This document shows, one piece after another, positions 33,940 through 42,975 of a stretch of 64,000 nucleotides of DNA (its first letter is position 1; every line of letters starts with the position of its first letter). The DNA is from Pontibacter deserti (GTDB taxonomy: Bacteria > Bacteroidota > Bacteroidia > Cytophagales > Hymenobacteraceae). Location of the stretch: the NCBI RefSeq assembly GCF_023630255.1, contig NZ_JALPRS010000001.1, forward strand, positions 2,170,001 to 2,234,000, given 5' to 3'. The notes beneath the pieces are model-generated. The model made no database searches and was not told the origin of the DNA. It saw nothing but the letters and a program-made list of their open reading frames with translations. A program made the translations under genes and the position numbers.

Positions 33940-34794
33940 ATGAAGCTTATGATTAAGATTTTTATTGTTTTCTTATCTGTACTGGCTATTGCCTTTTACT
34001 TTTTACGAGATAATATTTTTCCGGAAGCTACAACATCTGAAGTTGCCACTGATAAGTTTGAAACATTAGCCCAGCTGCCCCACGATGTGCAGGAAAGCTC
34101 AGGTATAGAAGTGATGCCCGGTGACGGTAATTATATTACACACAACGATGCAGGTAACCAGCCTTATCTGTATGAGATAAACGGGAAAGGCAAACTGGTA
34201 AAAACTCATAAAATGAAGTTGCCCAACGTAGACTGGGAAGACCTGGCCCGTGACAATAATGACAATTTATACATCAGCGACACCGGCAACAACGACAATA
34301 AACGCAACGATTTTGCTATCTATAAAGTGAGCTTCAGTAATCTAAAAAAGCCTGAAGCTATCCGCTTTACCTACGAAGATCAGAAAGGCAAAACCTCTAA
34401 AAAAGATAAGAATAGTTTTGATTGCGAAGCCCTTTTCTGGAATAATGGTAATTTATACCTGGTTACAAAAGACCGAAATGGCAGCGACGAAGCCAAAGTA
34501 TACCAGCTAACAGATAAACCCGGGAAACAAAAAGCACGGAAAATTGGTGTAGTAAAAATGAAAGAAGCTGTTACCGGTGCTACTGTCAGTCCTGATGCAA
34601 GTATGGTAGCCTTGTTAAGCGAAGAAAGAATTCACCTGTTTCAGAATGTAGCATCGCCGGATAAATTCTTTAAAGGCAAGGCCAGAGAGATAAGCATTAC
34701 TGGTGCCGGACAAACCGAAGGAATCACATTTAAAGACAACCAGACGCTTATACTTACCAGCGAAGGCGGCAGCCTTTTCAGGTATACTTTGTAA
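33940..34794 (+). CDS. Membrane-anchored beta-propeller-like protein (SdiA-regulated-like)
   Basis: A 284-residue protein with an N-terminal membrane anchor (about 3-23), then a repeated strand pattern of a propeller: SSGIEVMPGDGNYITHND (about 53-70), VDWEDLARDNNDNLYISDTG (about 98-117), DCEALFWNNGNLYLVTKDR (about 161-179) and QTEGITFKDNQTLILTSEG (about 258-276). The alternating glutamates at strand starts resemble SdiA-regulated/esterase-like propellers. It faces the periplasm by inference. Ligand unknown. Confidence 0.72.
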   Translation: MKLMIKIFIVFLSVLAIAFYFLRDNIFPEATTSEVATDKFETLAQLPHDVQESSGIEVMPGDGNYITHNDAGNQPYLYEINGKGKLVKTHKMKLPNVDWEDLARDNNDNLYISDTGNNDNKRNDFAIYKVSFSNLKKPEAIRFTYEDQKGKTSKKDKNSFDCEALFWNNGNLYLVTKDRNGSDEAKVYQLTDKPGKQKARKIGVVKMKEAVTGATVSPDASMVALLSEERIHLFQNVASPDKFFKGKAREISITGAGQTEGITFKDNQTLILTSEGGSLFRYTL

Positions 34795-34805
34795 GCACTA
34801 CCTAT

Positions 34806-34841
34806 AAAAAAGGGCTGTAGTTTATCTCTACAGCCCTTTTT
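34806..34841. terminator. Bidirectional terminator
   Basis: AAAGGGCTGTAG/CTACAGCCCTTT with flanking A- and T-tracts, between the propeller gene and convergent lgt. Confidence 0.92.
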
Positions 34842-34842
34842 G

Positions 34843-35694
34843 TTATCTCGCTTCTGCCAGTTTACCACCTGGCAATGCTGGCCTCGGGTTCTGCCATACT
34901 TTGAACAATACAAACAAACCAACAAGTATAAGTGGTATACTTAATAGCTGCCCGATATTCAGTGTCATAGTTGCTTCTTTAGCTACCTGGTCTTCTTTCA
35001 GAAACTCAACTATAAAGCGGAAGCTGAACAGCAGCGTTACAAACAGCCCGAATAGTAAACCAAGTGGCAGCGCCTGCTTATACTTTTTCCAGAGCCAGTA
35101 TAATAATACAAAAAGTCCGAACACCATTAAAGATTCATATAACTGTGCCGGATGGCGCGGGTCTTGTGATGCGGCTACGCCGTTAATAATTTCGTTGTTA
35201 CGCAAAAACTTAAACGCCCAGGGCACATCGGTTACTTTACCAATTATCTCGGAGTTCATCAGGTTACCCAAACGGATAAGCGCACCACCCAGGGCTACAA
35301 CTATCACAATGCGGTCTAACACCCACATGTAGTTAAACTTATGATTGCGGCTAAACAACCACAGCGCGAAAAGTATACCTATAGTTGCTCCATGGCTGGC
35401 AAGTCCGCCTTCCCATATTTTCAGTATCTCAATGGGGTTTTTCAAGTAGTATTCCGGCGAATAAAAAAGCGTATGTCCTAAACGTGCACCAACCACTGTA
35501 CCGATGATCATGTAAAGTGTAATAGCATCTACATCGCCTTCGGTGCGGCCTTCGGTTACATAAATTTTACTTAGGATGCGTTGCCCGAATACAAAAGCAA
35601 GTGCGAAAAATAAACCATACCAACGAACAGAAACAGGTCCGATATTAAATATTTCAGGATCTACGTTCCAGGTAATAAAATTCAGTAAGCTCAT
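34843..35694 (-). CDS. lgt: Prolipoprotein diacylglyceryl transferase
   Basis: Inner-membrane enzyme adding diacylglycerol from phosphatidylglycerol to the lipobox cysteine, the first step in lipoprotein maturation. The 283-residue protein has about seven membrane segments; the signature is ALIRLGNLMNSEIIGK (about 137-152), with VRWYGLFFALAFVFG (about 23-37) and GARLGHTLFYSPEYY (about 69-83) holding other conserved residues, including the essential Arg and His. Several lipoproteins in this window depend on it. Confidence 0.94.
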   Translation of the reverse strand: MSLLNFITWNVDPEIFNIGPVSVRWYGLFFALAFVFGQRILSKIYVTEGRTEGDVDAITLYMIIGTVVGARLGHTLFYSPEYYLKNPIEILKIWEGGLASHGATIGILFALWLFSRNHKFNYMWVLDRIVIVVALGGALIRLGNLMNSEIIGKVTDVPWAFKFLRNNEIINGVAASQDPRHPAQLYESLMVFGLFVLLYWLWKKYKQALPLGLLFGLFVTLLFSFRFIVEFLKEDQVAKEATMTLNIGQLLSIPLILVGLFVLFKVWQNPRPALPGGKLAEAR

Positions 35695-35805
35695 AATAAG
35701 GGTGATGATCGTGTGTAGCCAAAGTTACAATAAATCGGGCAGGTACAAAACGGAAGGTTTACTACTATAAAGTATAGGCTTCTAAAATAGAGATTTGTAC
35801 TTCAT

Positions 35806-35837
35806 AAAAAAGGCTTCTTTAAAAGAAGCCACTTTTT
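35806..35837 (-). terminator. Terminator of nadE
   Basis: The stem GGCTTCTT/AAGAAGCC with A-tract on the left (T-tract on the minus strand), immediately downstream of the nadE stop. Confidence 0.85.
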
Positions 35838-35842
35838 AATTT

Positions 35843-37729
35843 TTATTCCTGCTCAAGCTGTTTCAGTTCATCCCTGAAGCTACCACTCAGTATCGGGAAG
35901 CGCAGCCAACTGCGCGGGTCAAGGCTATAATCATCTAGGTGGAAAGAGGGAGCAAAACGCTCGCGCTTCCATTGGTTACGACTCCACAAAGTATAAAACT
36001 TCTGTACCCATAGCTTTATAGTATCGGTATCGGCTATGCCTGCTTCCAGCAGTTTATTGTATACTTCGTTTGGTGAGTAGCGATCATAAAAGGCCAGCCG
36101 TTCTATCTGGTTCAACACTTCGTATGGCATCAGGTCTTTTTCGTCAGTCTGTGCTTCTTTTGCCGGGCGTAGTTCTGCGGTAGGTTGTAGCCTGTTTACA
36201 TATTGTAATCCTTCGTATCCGAGTTCCCGCTCGCACCAAACTAGGAACTGCCTCACAAATGCTTTATCTATACCTGCAATAGGAGAAATACTACCGGCTG
36301 TGTCGCCATCCATGGTTGCGTAACCAACAGCAGCTTCACTTCTGTTTGATGTTGCCAGTAGCAATGCACTCTTTATGTTTGCCAGCATCCAGATAGCAGG
36401 AGCACGTACCCTTGCCTGAATATTTTGAAGTGTTATGTCATCTTCGGCCCATGTAAGAGGTCTGTCAATAGCTCCTTCAATAATAGAAGTATATCCTTTT
36501 ACCTGCTCGTCTATTGTCCAGCTATAAAATACGGCCCCAATGCTGTTAGCCAGTTCTTTCGCAGAAGTATAAGTATCATCAGAGGAGTTTATAGTTCCCT
36601 GGTATGCGCAGGTAAGTAAACGGCTAACTAATTCTCGGGTAACCTGTTCTTTAGAAAGTGTGTCGAAATAAGCAGCATCTTTAAGCGTGAACATCTTTGT
36701 TTTGCCCACAAACCCTAATACGCCCAAACTTTCTATACCCCGACGCACCATCTCTGCTACAGCCACTGCGCACAACGAAGAATCGGCACCACCACTCAAC
36801 GACAGCACAAATCCACGGCTATAACTTTTGCGCATATAATCGAACAGGCCAAGGCTTAAAGCAGCCATTAGTTCTTTGTTCTCATCTATTGGAGGCAGGT
36901 AATGTATAACTTCTTCCGAGACAGGGGTATCAGTGAATGTAACTTCTGCCACTTCCATGTCCACATTTTTGAAGCAGAGCAGGTCGTTGCGTTTAATCAC
37001 CCTCCCGTTTTGTGCAATAAGTACTTCACCGTCATAGATCACTTTCCCGGCTTCGTTGCCCAGCAGGTTAGCATACAAGTAAGTACATTGATATTTTTTT
37101 GATGCTTCTACTACCAAACGGTAACGCACATCTGTTTTACTCAGAGCAAAATGACTGGCACTTGGGTTAAGTATAAGCTGTACTCCTTTAGCCATGTGGC
37201 GCTCAGCCGGACGGTTTGGCCGCCACGCATCTTCACATATCTCGAAGGCAAATTTTACACCCTGCTCCTCGTAAATCAGGTCACCAATTTTATACTTCTG
37301 CCCCAGTATCTCAAACTCGCCCACCTGGTTAGCCGGCCATTCGGTAAACCAGCGAGGTTCGTAATGTATGCCATCTTTAGCCAGAAATTGCTTAGCTGTA
37401 AAACCTACAATCTCTTGATTCCTGATAACGCAAGCCGTGTTATATACTTGTTTATCAATCCAGATATGAATTCCAACACACACTGTAATACCGGCGCACC
37501 AATCCTTTATCTGCAGCAATTTCTGAAACGCTTCCTCACCCAGCCATGGGCTCAGGAAAAGATCTTCGCAACCATAGCCGGTAATACTTAATTCAGGCAG
37601 CAGCAGAATATCAACGTCATGGGTAATCGCCTCAGTAATGGCATCCTTAATATTTTGCAGATTGTTGTCCCAATCGAGTGGGGTTTGGTTCAGAGCAGCG
37701 CCTGCCAGCGTGAGTCGGATTTCTTTCAT
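35843..37729 (-). CDS. nadE: Glutamine-dependent NAD+ synthetase
   Basis: Last step of NAD synthesis, amidating nicotinic acid adenine dinucleotide with ammonia from glutamine. The 628-residue protein joins an N-terminal nitrilase-type amidase (E46 in LLLPELSITGYG, a Lys near 113-118 and C165 in FEICEDAW) to a C-terminal synthetase whose ATP P-loop is SGGADSS at 312-318. Length matches the long glutamine-dependent form. Monocistronic. Confidence 0.95.
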   Translation of the reverse strand: MKEIRLTLAGAALNQTPLDWDNNLQNIKDAITEAITHDVDILLLPELSITGYGCEDLFLSPWLGEEAFQKLLQIKDWCAGITVCVGIHIWIDKQVYNTACVIRNQEIVGFTAKQFLAKDGIHYEPRWFTEWPANQVGEFEILGQKYKIGDLIYEEQGVKFAFEICEDAWRPNRPAERHMAKGVQLILNPSASHFALSKTDVRYRLVVEASKKYQCTYLYANLLGNEAGKVIYDGEVLIAQNGRVIKRNDLLCFKNVDMEVAEVTFTDTPVSEEVIHYLPPIDENKELMAALSLGLFDYMRKSYSRGFVLSLSGGADSSLCAVAVAEMVRRGIESLGVLGFVGKTKMFTLKDAAYFDTLSKEQVTRELVSRLLTCAYQGTINSSDDTYTSAKELANSIGAVFYSWTIDEQVKGYTSIIEGAIDRPLTWAEDDITLQNIQARVRAPAIWMLANIKSALLLATSNRSEAAVGYATMDGDTAGSISPIAGIDKAFVRQFLVWCERELGYEGLQYVNRLQPTAELRPAKEAQTDEKDLMPYEVLNQIERLAFYDRYSPNEVYNKLLEAGIADTDTIKLWVQKFYTLWSRNQWKRERFAPSFHLDDYSLDPRSWLRFPILSGSFRDELKQLEQE

Positions 37730-37769
37730 AGGGTAGTTAAACGCAAGTATATTGAGGCAAGTTAAAGTT

Positions 37770-37965
37770 AATTGCTGATTGTTGGATGTTTAATTGTTGC
37801 TGGACTACCTGATAAATTCTAAGATTTCTGGCAACTGAAATTGGAGTGCTTCACAAGAGAAGTATATTACTAGGTACCTTATTTAGCAACTATGGCTATA
37901 AAACAAAAAAGGCCGAGAAACATATTCCCAGCCAAAAATTCAGCAATTTAACAATCAGTAATTAA
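37770..37965. repeat. Spaced inverted repeat around the rnc terminator
   Basis: TAATTGCTGATTGTT near 37770 and AACAATCAGTAATTA near 37950 are inverted with one mismatch. The words resemble those at 298-322. The 232-base gap also contains the rnc terminator and otherwise nothing recognisable. Confidence 0.5.
37905..37938 (-). terminator. Terminator of rnc
   Basis: On the minus strand GGCTGGGAA and TTTCTCGGCC pair (two wobble pairs) over a four-base loop, followed by six T residues. Confidence 0.75.
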
Positions 37966-38696
37966 GAAATCTTCAGTATTTCGAGGCTCTTTTCAGCAGC
38001 TGCCTGGTCGGCTTTCTTCTTAGACAGGCCAACACCTGTAGCCACAGGCTTATCGCCAATGTATACTTCGGTTGTGAATTCGGTAGTGTTACCCTGCTGC
38101 TTCTTTTTTATGTTTTCGAACCTGATCTCCATGTTCTGGCTCTGCGCCCACTCAATCAGCTTACTTTTAAAGTTAGCAGTAGTGTTTACCAATTTGTGCA
38201 GGTCAACGTGCGGTTTAATGAGCTTACCAAGTATAAACTGGCGCGTCATGTTATAACCTTTATCCAGGTAAATAGCACCTACCAATGCCTCCAGCGCATT
38301 ACCGTTAACTGACTTATGCCTGTTAGAGCCGGTTTCTACTTTTACCAGCAGGTTTAACCCGATTTTTACGGCAATATGGTTCAGCGACTCACGGTTAACA
38401 ATACGTGAGCGGATTTCGGTTAGAAAACCTTCGTCTTCGTACGGAAACTTACGGAAAAGCAGTTCAGCTACTACGGCACCTAATACGGCATCCCCCAAAA
38501 ATTCCAGTCGCTCGTTTGTATCGTGCTTGCTGCTTGCTGCCTGGCGTGCAAACGAGGTATGCGTAAGCGCAAGTTTATACAACCTAATATTATCGGGTGT
38601 ATTGCCAATAATACCGGCAATAGCGCGTACTAAATCTCTGTCTTTGTTAAAAACTCTCTGGTAGAAACGCCGAACCGGTTTAATAGGACCAAACAC
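37962..38696 (-). CDS. rnc: Ribonuclease III
   Basis: Cuts double-stranded RNA in rRNA and mRNA processing. The 244-residue protein has the RNase III signature NERLEFLGDAVLGAVVAELL (about 60-79) with its acidic catalytic residues, the second acidic cluster in NALEALVGAIYLDKG (about 132-146), and a C-terminal dsRNA-binding domain (about 165-240, GVGLSKKKADQAAAEKSLEIL). The start codon overlaps the last base of fabF, giving the usual acpP-fabF-rnc operon. Confidence 0.95.
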   Translation of the reverse strand: MFGPIKPVRRFYQRVFNKDRDLVRAIAGIIGNTPDNIRLYKLALTHTSFARQAASSKHDTNERLEFLGDAVLGAVVAELLFRKFPYEDEGFLTEIRSRIVNRESLNHIAVKIGLNLLVKVETGSNRHKSVNGNALEALVGAIYLDKGYNMTRQFILGKLIKPHVDLHKLVNTTANFKSKLIEWAQSQNMEIRFENIKKKQQGNTTEFTTEVYIGDKPVATGVGLSKKKADQAAAEKSLEILKIS

Positions 38697-39949
38697 TAAT
38701 CTTTCAGTTCTCTGAAAATTACAGATGTGTTATGACCACCAAATCCGAATGTATTGCTCAACGCTACTTTCACGTCGCGCTTCTGTGCCTTGTTGAACGT
38801 AAAGTTCAACTTCGGATTAAAGCTTTCGTCGTCAGTAAAGTGGTTAATAGTTGGCGGAACCAAACCGTTTTTGATGGCCAGAATAGACGCAATTGCCTCT
38901 ATAGCACCGGCAGCACCCAACAAGTGGCCCGTCATGGATTTGGTAGAGCTGATGTTCAGCTTATAGGCATGTTCTCCGAACACGGTTTCTATCGCTTTAG
39001 CTTCGCTAACGTCGCCAAGTGGTGTAGATGTACCATGTACGTTAATGTAATCTACCTCTTCAGGTTTAATTTTTGCATCACGTAATGCATTTTTCATTAC
39101 GTTAAGTGCACCTAAACCTTCTGGGTGTGGAGCTGTAATGTGGTAAGCATCTGCTGACATACCGCCACCTAATATTTCGGCATAGATCTTCGCACCGCGG
39201 GCCTTTGCATGCTCATACTCTTCCAGTATAATAGCACCGGCACCTTCGCCAAGCACGAAACCATCACGGTCTTTATCAAATGGGCGGGATGCAGTTTCAG
39301 GAGAATCATTGCGCTCTGAAAGGGCTTTCAGGGCATTGAATCCACCTATACCAGCTTCTGTTACTGCTGCTTCCGAACCTCCCGAAACGATGACATCAGC
39401 TATACCTAAACGGATATAGTTAAAGGCATCAAGCAGGGCGTTGGTAGCAGAAGCACAGGCTGAAACTGTTACAAAGTTTGGCCCACGGAAGCCATACTTT
39501 ATAGATATTTGTCCTGCGCTGATGTCAGCGATCATTTTTGGAATGAAGAACGGGTTGAAACGCGGAGTTCCATCGCCATTGGCGAAGTTCACGCATTCTT
39601 CCTGGAACGTGCGCAGACCGCCAATTCCAGAACCCCAGATCACCCCAACTCTGTCAGGATCGAAGTTTCCTTCTGTTAGGTTTGCGTCTTGTACCGCCTC
39701 GTCGGCTACTACAAGCGCAAACTGCGTAAACAAGTCCATTTTTCGGGCTTCCTTACGATCAAAGTATTTTTCAGGATCGTATCCCTTTATTTCACAGGCG
39801 AACTGTGTTTTAAACTTACTCGCGTCGAAGCGTGTGATAGGCGCGGCCCCACTCACGCCATTAGACAGGCCGTCCCAGTATTCTGCAACGGTATTTCCAA
39901 GTGGCGTGAGTGCGCCTAGCCCAGTAACTACAACTCTCTTAAGCTCCAT
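38696..39949 (-). CDS. fabF: 3-oxoacyl-ACP synthase II
   Basis: Condenses malonyl-ACP with acyl-ACP in fatty acid elongation. The 417-residue thiolase-fold enzyme carries the Cys-His-His triad: C165 (TVSACASATNA), His in NVHGTSTPLGD (about 304-314) and His in SMTGHLLGAAG (about 339-349). VVVTGLGALTPLG begins the protein as usual. Between acpP and rnc; overlaps rnc by one base. This gene has very few of the AAGTATA/AACTATA words common elsewhere. Confidence 0.96.
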   Translation of the reverse strand: MELKRVVVTGLGALTPLGNTVAEYWDGLSNGVSGAAPITRFDASKFKTQFACEIKGYDPEKYFDRKEARKMDLFTQFALVVADEAVQDANLTEGNFDPDRVGVIWGSGIGGLRTFQEECVNFANGDGTPRFNPFFIPKMIADISAGQISIKYGFRGPNFVTVSACASATNALLDAFNYIRLGIADVIVSGGSEAAVTEAGIGGFNALKALSERNDSPETASRPFDKDRDGFVLGEGAGAIILEEYEHAKARGAKIYAEILGGGMSADAYHITAPHPEGLGALNVMKNALRDAKIKPEEVDYINVHGTSTPLGDVSEAKAIETVFGEHAYKLNISSTKSMTGHLLGAAGAIEAIASILAIKNGLVPPTINHFTDDESFNPKLNFTFNKAQKRDVKVALSNTFGFGGHNTSVIFRELKD

Positions 39950-40005
39950 AAGCTGTTACCAGAGGATAGATAGTAGAAAAATTCTTATAATAAAAACAGA
40001 AGGTA

Positions 40006-40242
40006 TTATTTAGCGTGCTCTTCCAGGTAGCTGATAGCTTGACCTACAGTGCCGATGTTTTCAGCCTGATCATCTGGAATAGATACGTTAAACTCTTTCT
40101 CGAATTCCATGATAAGTTCAACTGTATCCAATGAATCTGCGCCAAGGTCGTTTGTGAAGCTAGCCTCAGGAGTAACCTCTGACTCTTCCACGCCAAGCTT
40201 ATCGATGATGATAGCTTTTACTTTTTCTGCGATTTCTGACAT
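40006..40242 (-). CDS. acpP: Acyl carrier protein
   Basis: Carries acyl chains in fatty acid synthesis. The 78-residue acidic protein has S37 in [15 protein letters not shown], the phosphopantetheine attachment site. First gene of the acpP-fabF-rnc unit and divergent from the IPExxxVDY-pyk unit, so the 154-base gap upstream should hold both promoters; no perfect TAnnTTTG match is seen there. Confidence 0.97.
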   Translation of the reverse strand: MSEIAEKVKAIIIDKLGVEESEVTPEASFTNDLGADSLDTVELIMEFEKEFNVSIPDDQAENIGTVGQAISYLEEHAK

Positions 40243-40396
40243 TTTTCTTATAGTTTATTAAAACACTGTGCAAAGAAATATAAATAGACAGACAATGTCA
40301 AAAAAAATTACTCTATTCGTGTTATTACAAAAGTTTTGACGTCTGACTATAGTTTTACGAACTAGCTTCTTTAAATTTAGGGGCCAAAGTTTAAAC

Positions 40397-40825
40397 ATGA
40401 AAACATTTTACCTTGATACCGACTATGCGTACGATTTTGACCTGTATGGGTTGGTTTCGCCGGACAAAGAGTACAAGGTGGCCTGGTGGTTGAACAAGCT
40501 ATTTTCGATGCACCTAACCAAACAAAAAGATTTGTGTTATACTTTGCCAGGCAGAGAACAACTACTGGTTTCTAATTACGAGTTTAGTACCGACCATAGT
40601 ATCATAAGACTGTTCCGGAACAGAGGCGTAGGCACAAGTACTATTCGTAAGCCGTTTTTGCTCCCTGATATAAAGGAATATGATTATGTATTACAGATAG
40701 CAGGATCAACTTCTAAGTTATCTGCTCAGAATTTTATTAACACACTGCTTCGCATCCCGTTAGTACAGTATGTGAAAAAGTTCGACCCCCAATTACTTAA
40801 ATTTAAGGAGAATCTGATTTTTTAA
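40397..40825 (+). CDS. IPExxxVDY family protein
   Basis: A 142-residue protein of a family restricted to Bacteroidota and named for a motif seen here as LPDIKEYDYVLQI (about 88-100). The rest includes FDLYGLVSPDKEYKVAWWLNK near the N-terminus and IPLVQYVKKFDPQLLKFKENL near the end. Function unknown. It is two bases upstream of pyk, a linkage usual in the phylum, suggesting a role tied to pyruvate kinase or its expression (inference). Confidence 0.85.
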   Translation: MKTFYLDTDYAYDFDLYGLVSPDKEYKVAWWLNKLFSMHLTKQKDLCYTLPGREQLLVSNYEFSTDHSIIRLFRNRGVGTSTIRKPFLLPDIKEYDYVLQIAGSTSKLSAQNFINTLLRIPLVQYVKKFDPQLLKFKENLIF

Positions 40826-40827
40826 AT

Positions 40828-42255
40828 ATGAATATTACCTTTAACAAAACAAAAGTACTTGCAACGGTAGGTCCCGCTTCCAACACTTTCGAGAGCCTGT
40901 TAGCACTGGTGCAGGAAGGTGTTGATGCTTTCAGACTTAACTTCTCTCATGGCGAGCATTCAGAGCACCTTGAAGTTATTAAGCATGTAAGAGAAATTAA
41001 TCGCCAGTTTAACACAACCGTTTGCCTGGTACAAGACCTGCAGGGACCTAAGATCCGGATGGGTGAAGTTGAAAATGGCGGAGTTGAAATAAAGCAGGGA
41101 CAGGAGATCTTACTTCGCTGCGACGGTTCTCTAAGCACAGCGGATAAACTAGCCACTAACTATAAGCAACTGGCAAAAGATGTAAAAGTTGGTGATGCTA
41201 TACTTATAGATGATGGTAAACTGGAGCTTAAAGTGCTGCATACCGATCATGACATGGAAGTGCGCTGCGAAGTTATTTATGGCGGCGTGGTAAAGCCACG
41301 TAAAGGAATCAACCTACCTGACACAAGTGTATCTGCTCCTTCACTTACCGAAAAAGATTTACGTGATCTGCACTTCGGCCTTGACCATGACATAGAGTGG
41401 GTAGCCTTGTCTTTTGTAAGAACTGTAAAGGATATTCAGGAGATCAAACGCATTATTGAAGAGCGTGGTAAAGATACCCGCGTTATAGCCAAAATCGAGA
41501 AGCCGGAAGCGATCAAGAACATTGACGAGATTATAGATGCTACGGATGCGATCATGGTAGCCCGCGGAGACCTGGGTGTAGAAGTTGGTATGGAGAAAGT
41601 ACCTATGATCCAGAAGATGGTGGTTGAGAAAAGTAATCGTGCCGCTAAGCCGGTAATTATTGCTACCCAGATGATGGAAAGTATGATCGTGAATCCGCGC
41701 CCTACCCGTGCCGAAACCAACGACATTGCTAACGCTGTAATAGACGGGGCTGACTGCCTTATGTTAAGTGCGGAAACTGCTGTAGGTGCTTACCCTGTTG
41801 AAACTATCCGCAGTATGAACCTTACCATCCGGACGGTAGAAACCCATGCAGATATCTTCAACAAAAACTTTGTGCTAAACCCGCACTCGCCTCACTTCTG
41901 CAACGATAGTTTGGTAGCCAATGCCTGTAACCTGGCCCGCGACACCAATGCCCGTGCTATTATCGGTATGACCAAGTCAGGATACACAGCGTTTCAATTA
42001 GCTAAGTACAGACCAAAATCAGATATCTTTATTTTTACAGAGAACTATAAGCTGCTTTATACTTTAAACTTGGTTTGGGGTGTAAGAGGCTTCCACTATG
42101 ATAAGTTTGAATCTACAGATGCTACCATTGCTGATATTAAGCAAGCACTGTTAGATGGCGGCTTTATAGATAAAGGGGATGTTTTCATCAACACAGCCAG
42201 TATGCCTATTAACGAACAAAAGCGTACTAACATGATCAAGCTAAGTATAGCTTAG
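40828..42255 (+). CDS. pyk: Pyruvate kinase
   Basis: Last step of glycolysis, phosphoenolpyruvate plus ADP to pyruvate plus ATP. The 475-residue protein has TKVLATVGPASNTFESL (about 7-23), FRLNFSHGEHSEH (about 36-48), the signature IAKIEKPEAIKNIDEII (about 219-235) with the catalytic Lys and Glu, and IMVARGDLGVEV (about 240-251). The C-terminal domain is of normal length. Ends in a long, nearly perfect terminator hairpin. Confidence 0.97.
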   Translation: MNITFNKTKVLATVGPASNTFESLLALVQEGVDAFRLNFSHGEHSEHLEVIKHVREINRQFNTTVCLVQDLQGPKIRMGEVENGGVEIKQGQEILLRCDGSLSTADKLATNYKQLAKDVKVGDAILIDDGKLELKVLHTDHDMEVRCEVIYGGVVKPRKGINLPDTSVSAPSLTEKDLRDLHFGLDHDIEWVALSFVRTVKDIQEIKRIIEERGKDTRVIAKIEKPEAIKNIDEIIDATDAIMVARGDLGVEVGMEKVPMIQKMVVEKSNRAAKPVIIATQMMESMIVNPRPTRAETNDIANAVIDGADCLMLSAETAVGAYPVETIRSMNLTIRTVETHADIFNKNFVLNPHSPHFCNDSLVANACNLARDTNARAIIGMTKSGYTAFQLAKYRPKSDIFIFTENYKLLYTLNLVWGVRGFHYDKFESTDATIADIKQALLDGGFIDKGDVFINTASMPINEQKRTNMIKLSIA

Positions 42256-42267
42256 ACAGTAAATAAC

Positions 42268-42317
42268 AAAATAAAAGCGGCGGCAATAGATGCTCTATTG
42301 CCGCCGCTTTTATTTTG
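42268..42317 (+). terminator. Long terminator of pyk
   Basis: A near-perfect 22-base stem AAAATAAAAGCGGCGGCAAT/ complement with a five-base loop and T-rich tail, 13 bases beyond the stop. Confidence 0.93.
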
Positions 42318-42390
42318 TGGCTATACTTCCCTTCTTTTATAGTAGTCCTATCTTATCAGTCTCAGACACAAGTAGAATTATTCAGAAACA

Positions 42391-42420
42391 CAAAAAGCCT
42401 TGCGCGTATGCACAAGGCTC
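42391..42420 (-). terminator. Terminator of rpsT
   Basis: AGCCTTG/CAAGGCT stem with an A-tract on the plus strand that reads as T-tract on the minus strand. Confidence 0.8.
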
Positions 42421-42443
42421 TTGCTATTATATTCCTGCAAAAA

Positions 42444-42701
42444 TTAAGCAGCTAGTCCGTTTACAAACTTAGCAAGTTTAGACTTGTTATGAGCCGCTTT
42501 GTTTTTGTGGATGATGTTTTTCTTAGCCAGACGGTCAATCATTGAAGAAACTGTTTTGTACAGCTCTTGCGCCTCGGCCTGATCAGTCGTGTTTTTCAAT
42601 TTCTTGATAAATGTACGAGTAGTTTTCGCCTGGTATCTGTTGCGAAGACGTTTAGCGTTGTTCGCTCTGATTCTCTTTAATGCCGACTTATGGTTAGCCA
42701 T
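42444..42701 (-). CDS. rpsT: 30S ribosomal protein S20
   Basis: An 85-residue, strongly basic primary 16S rRNA-binding protein. MANHKSALKRIRANNAKRLRN at the start, TFIKKL, and the end HKNKAAHNKSKLAKFVNG are diagnostic. Single-gene unit with its own terminator. Three TACCTTTG boxes lie upstream. Confidence 0.97.
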   Translation of the reverse strand: MANHKSALKRIRANNAKRLRNRYQAKTTRTFIKKLKNTTDQAEAQELYKTVSSMIDRLAKKNIIHKNKAAHNKSKLAKFVNGLAA

Positions 42702-42750
42702 GTTATTTTATACTGATTAAATATTTTGTTCCGTATCTTGAATGAGTTTG

Positions 42751-42837
42751 CAAAGGTAAATGCTTTGCTTCTAATTTCCAAAGGTAACTCCTGATAAAAT
42801 ATTTTGAAGCCCCTCTGTTTGTAACTCTGCAAAGGTA
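42751..42837 (-). promoter_or_regulatory. Three TACCTTTG boxes upstream of rpsT
   Basis: On the minus strand TACCTTTG occurs at 42751-42758, 42779-42786 and 42830-42837, all exact TAnnTTTG matches. The TTTG of the middle box is 20 bases from the first box and can serve as its -33 element. Suggests tandem promoters for a highly expressed ribosomal gene. Confidence 0.65.
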
Positions 42838-42915
42838 GCATTTACATTATATATTCTGCAACTCTAACACTGCATATATTATGCTACTACTATAAAGATT
42901 GCGGAATAAAGCATG

Positions 42916-42962
42916 AAAAACAAAAGCCGCTGCAACTATAGGCTGCAGCGGCTTTTGTTTTT
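42916..42962 (-). terminator. Terminator of the acidic lipoprotein gene
   Basis: A strong stem CAAAAGCCGCTGCA/TGCAGCGGCTTTTG flanked by A- and T-tracts, 14 bases past the stop codon. Confidence 0.92.
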
Positions 42963-42975
42963 ATACTAACTGATC

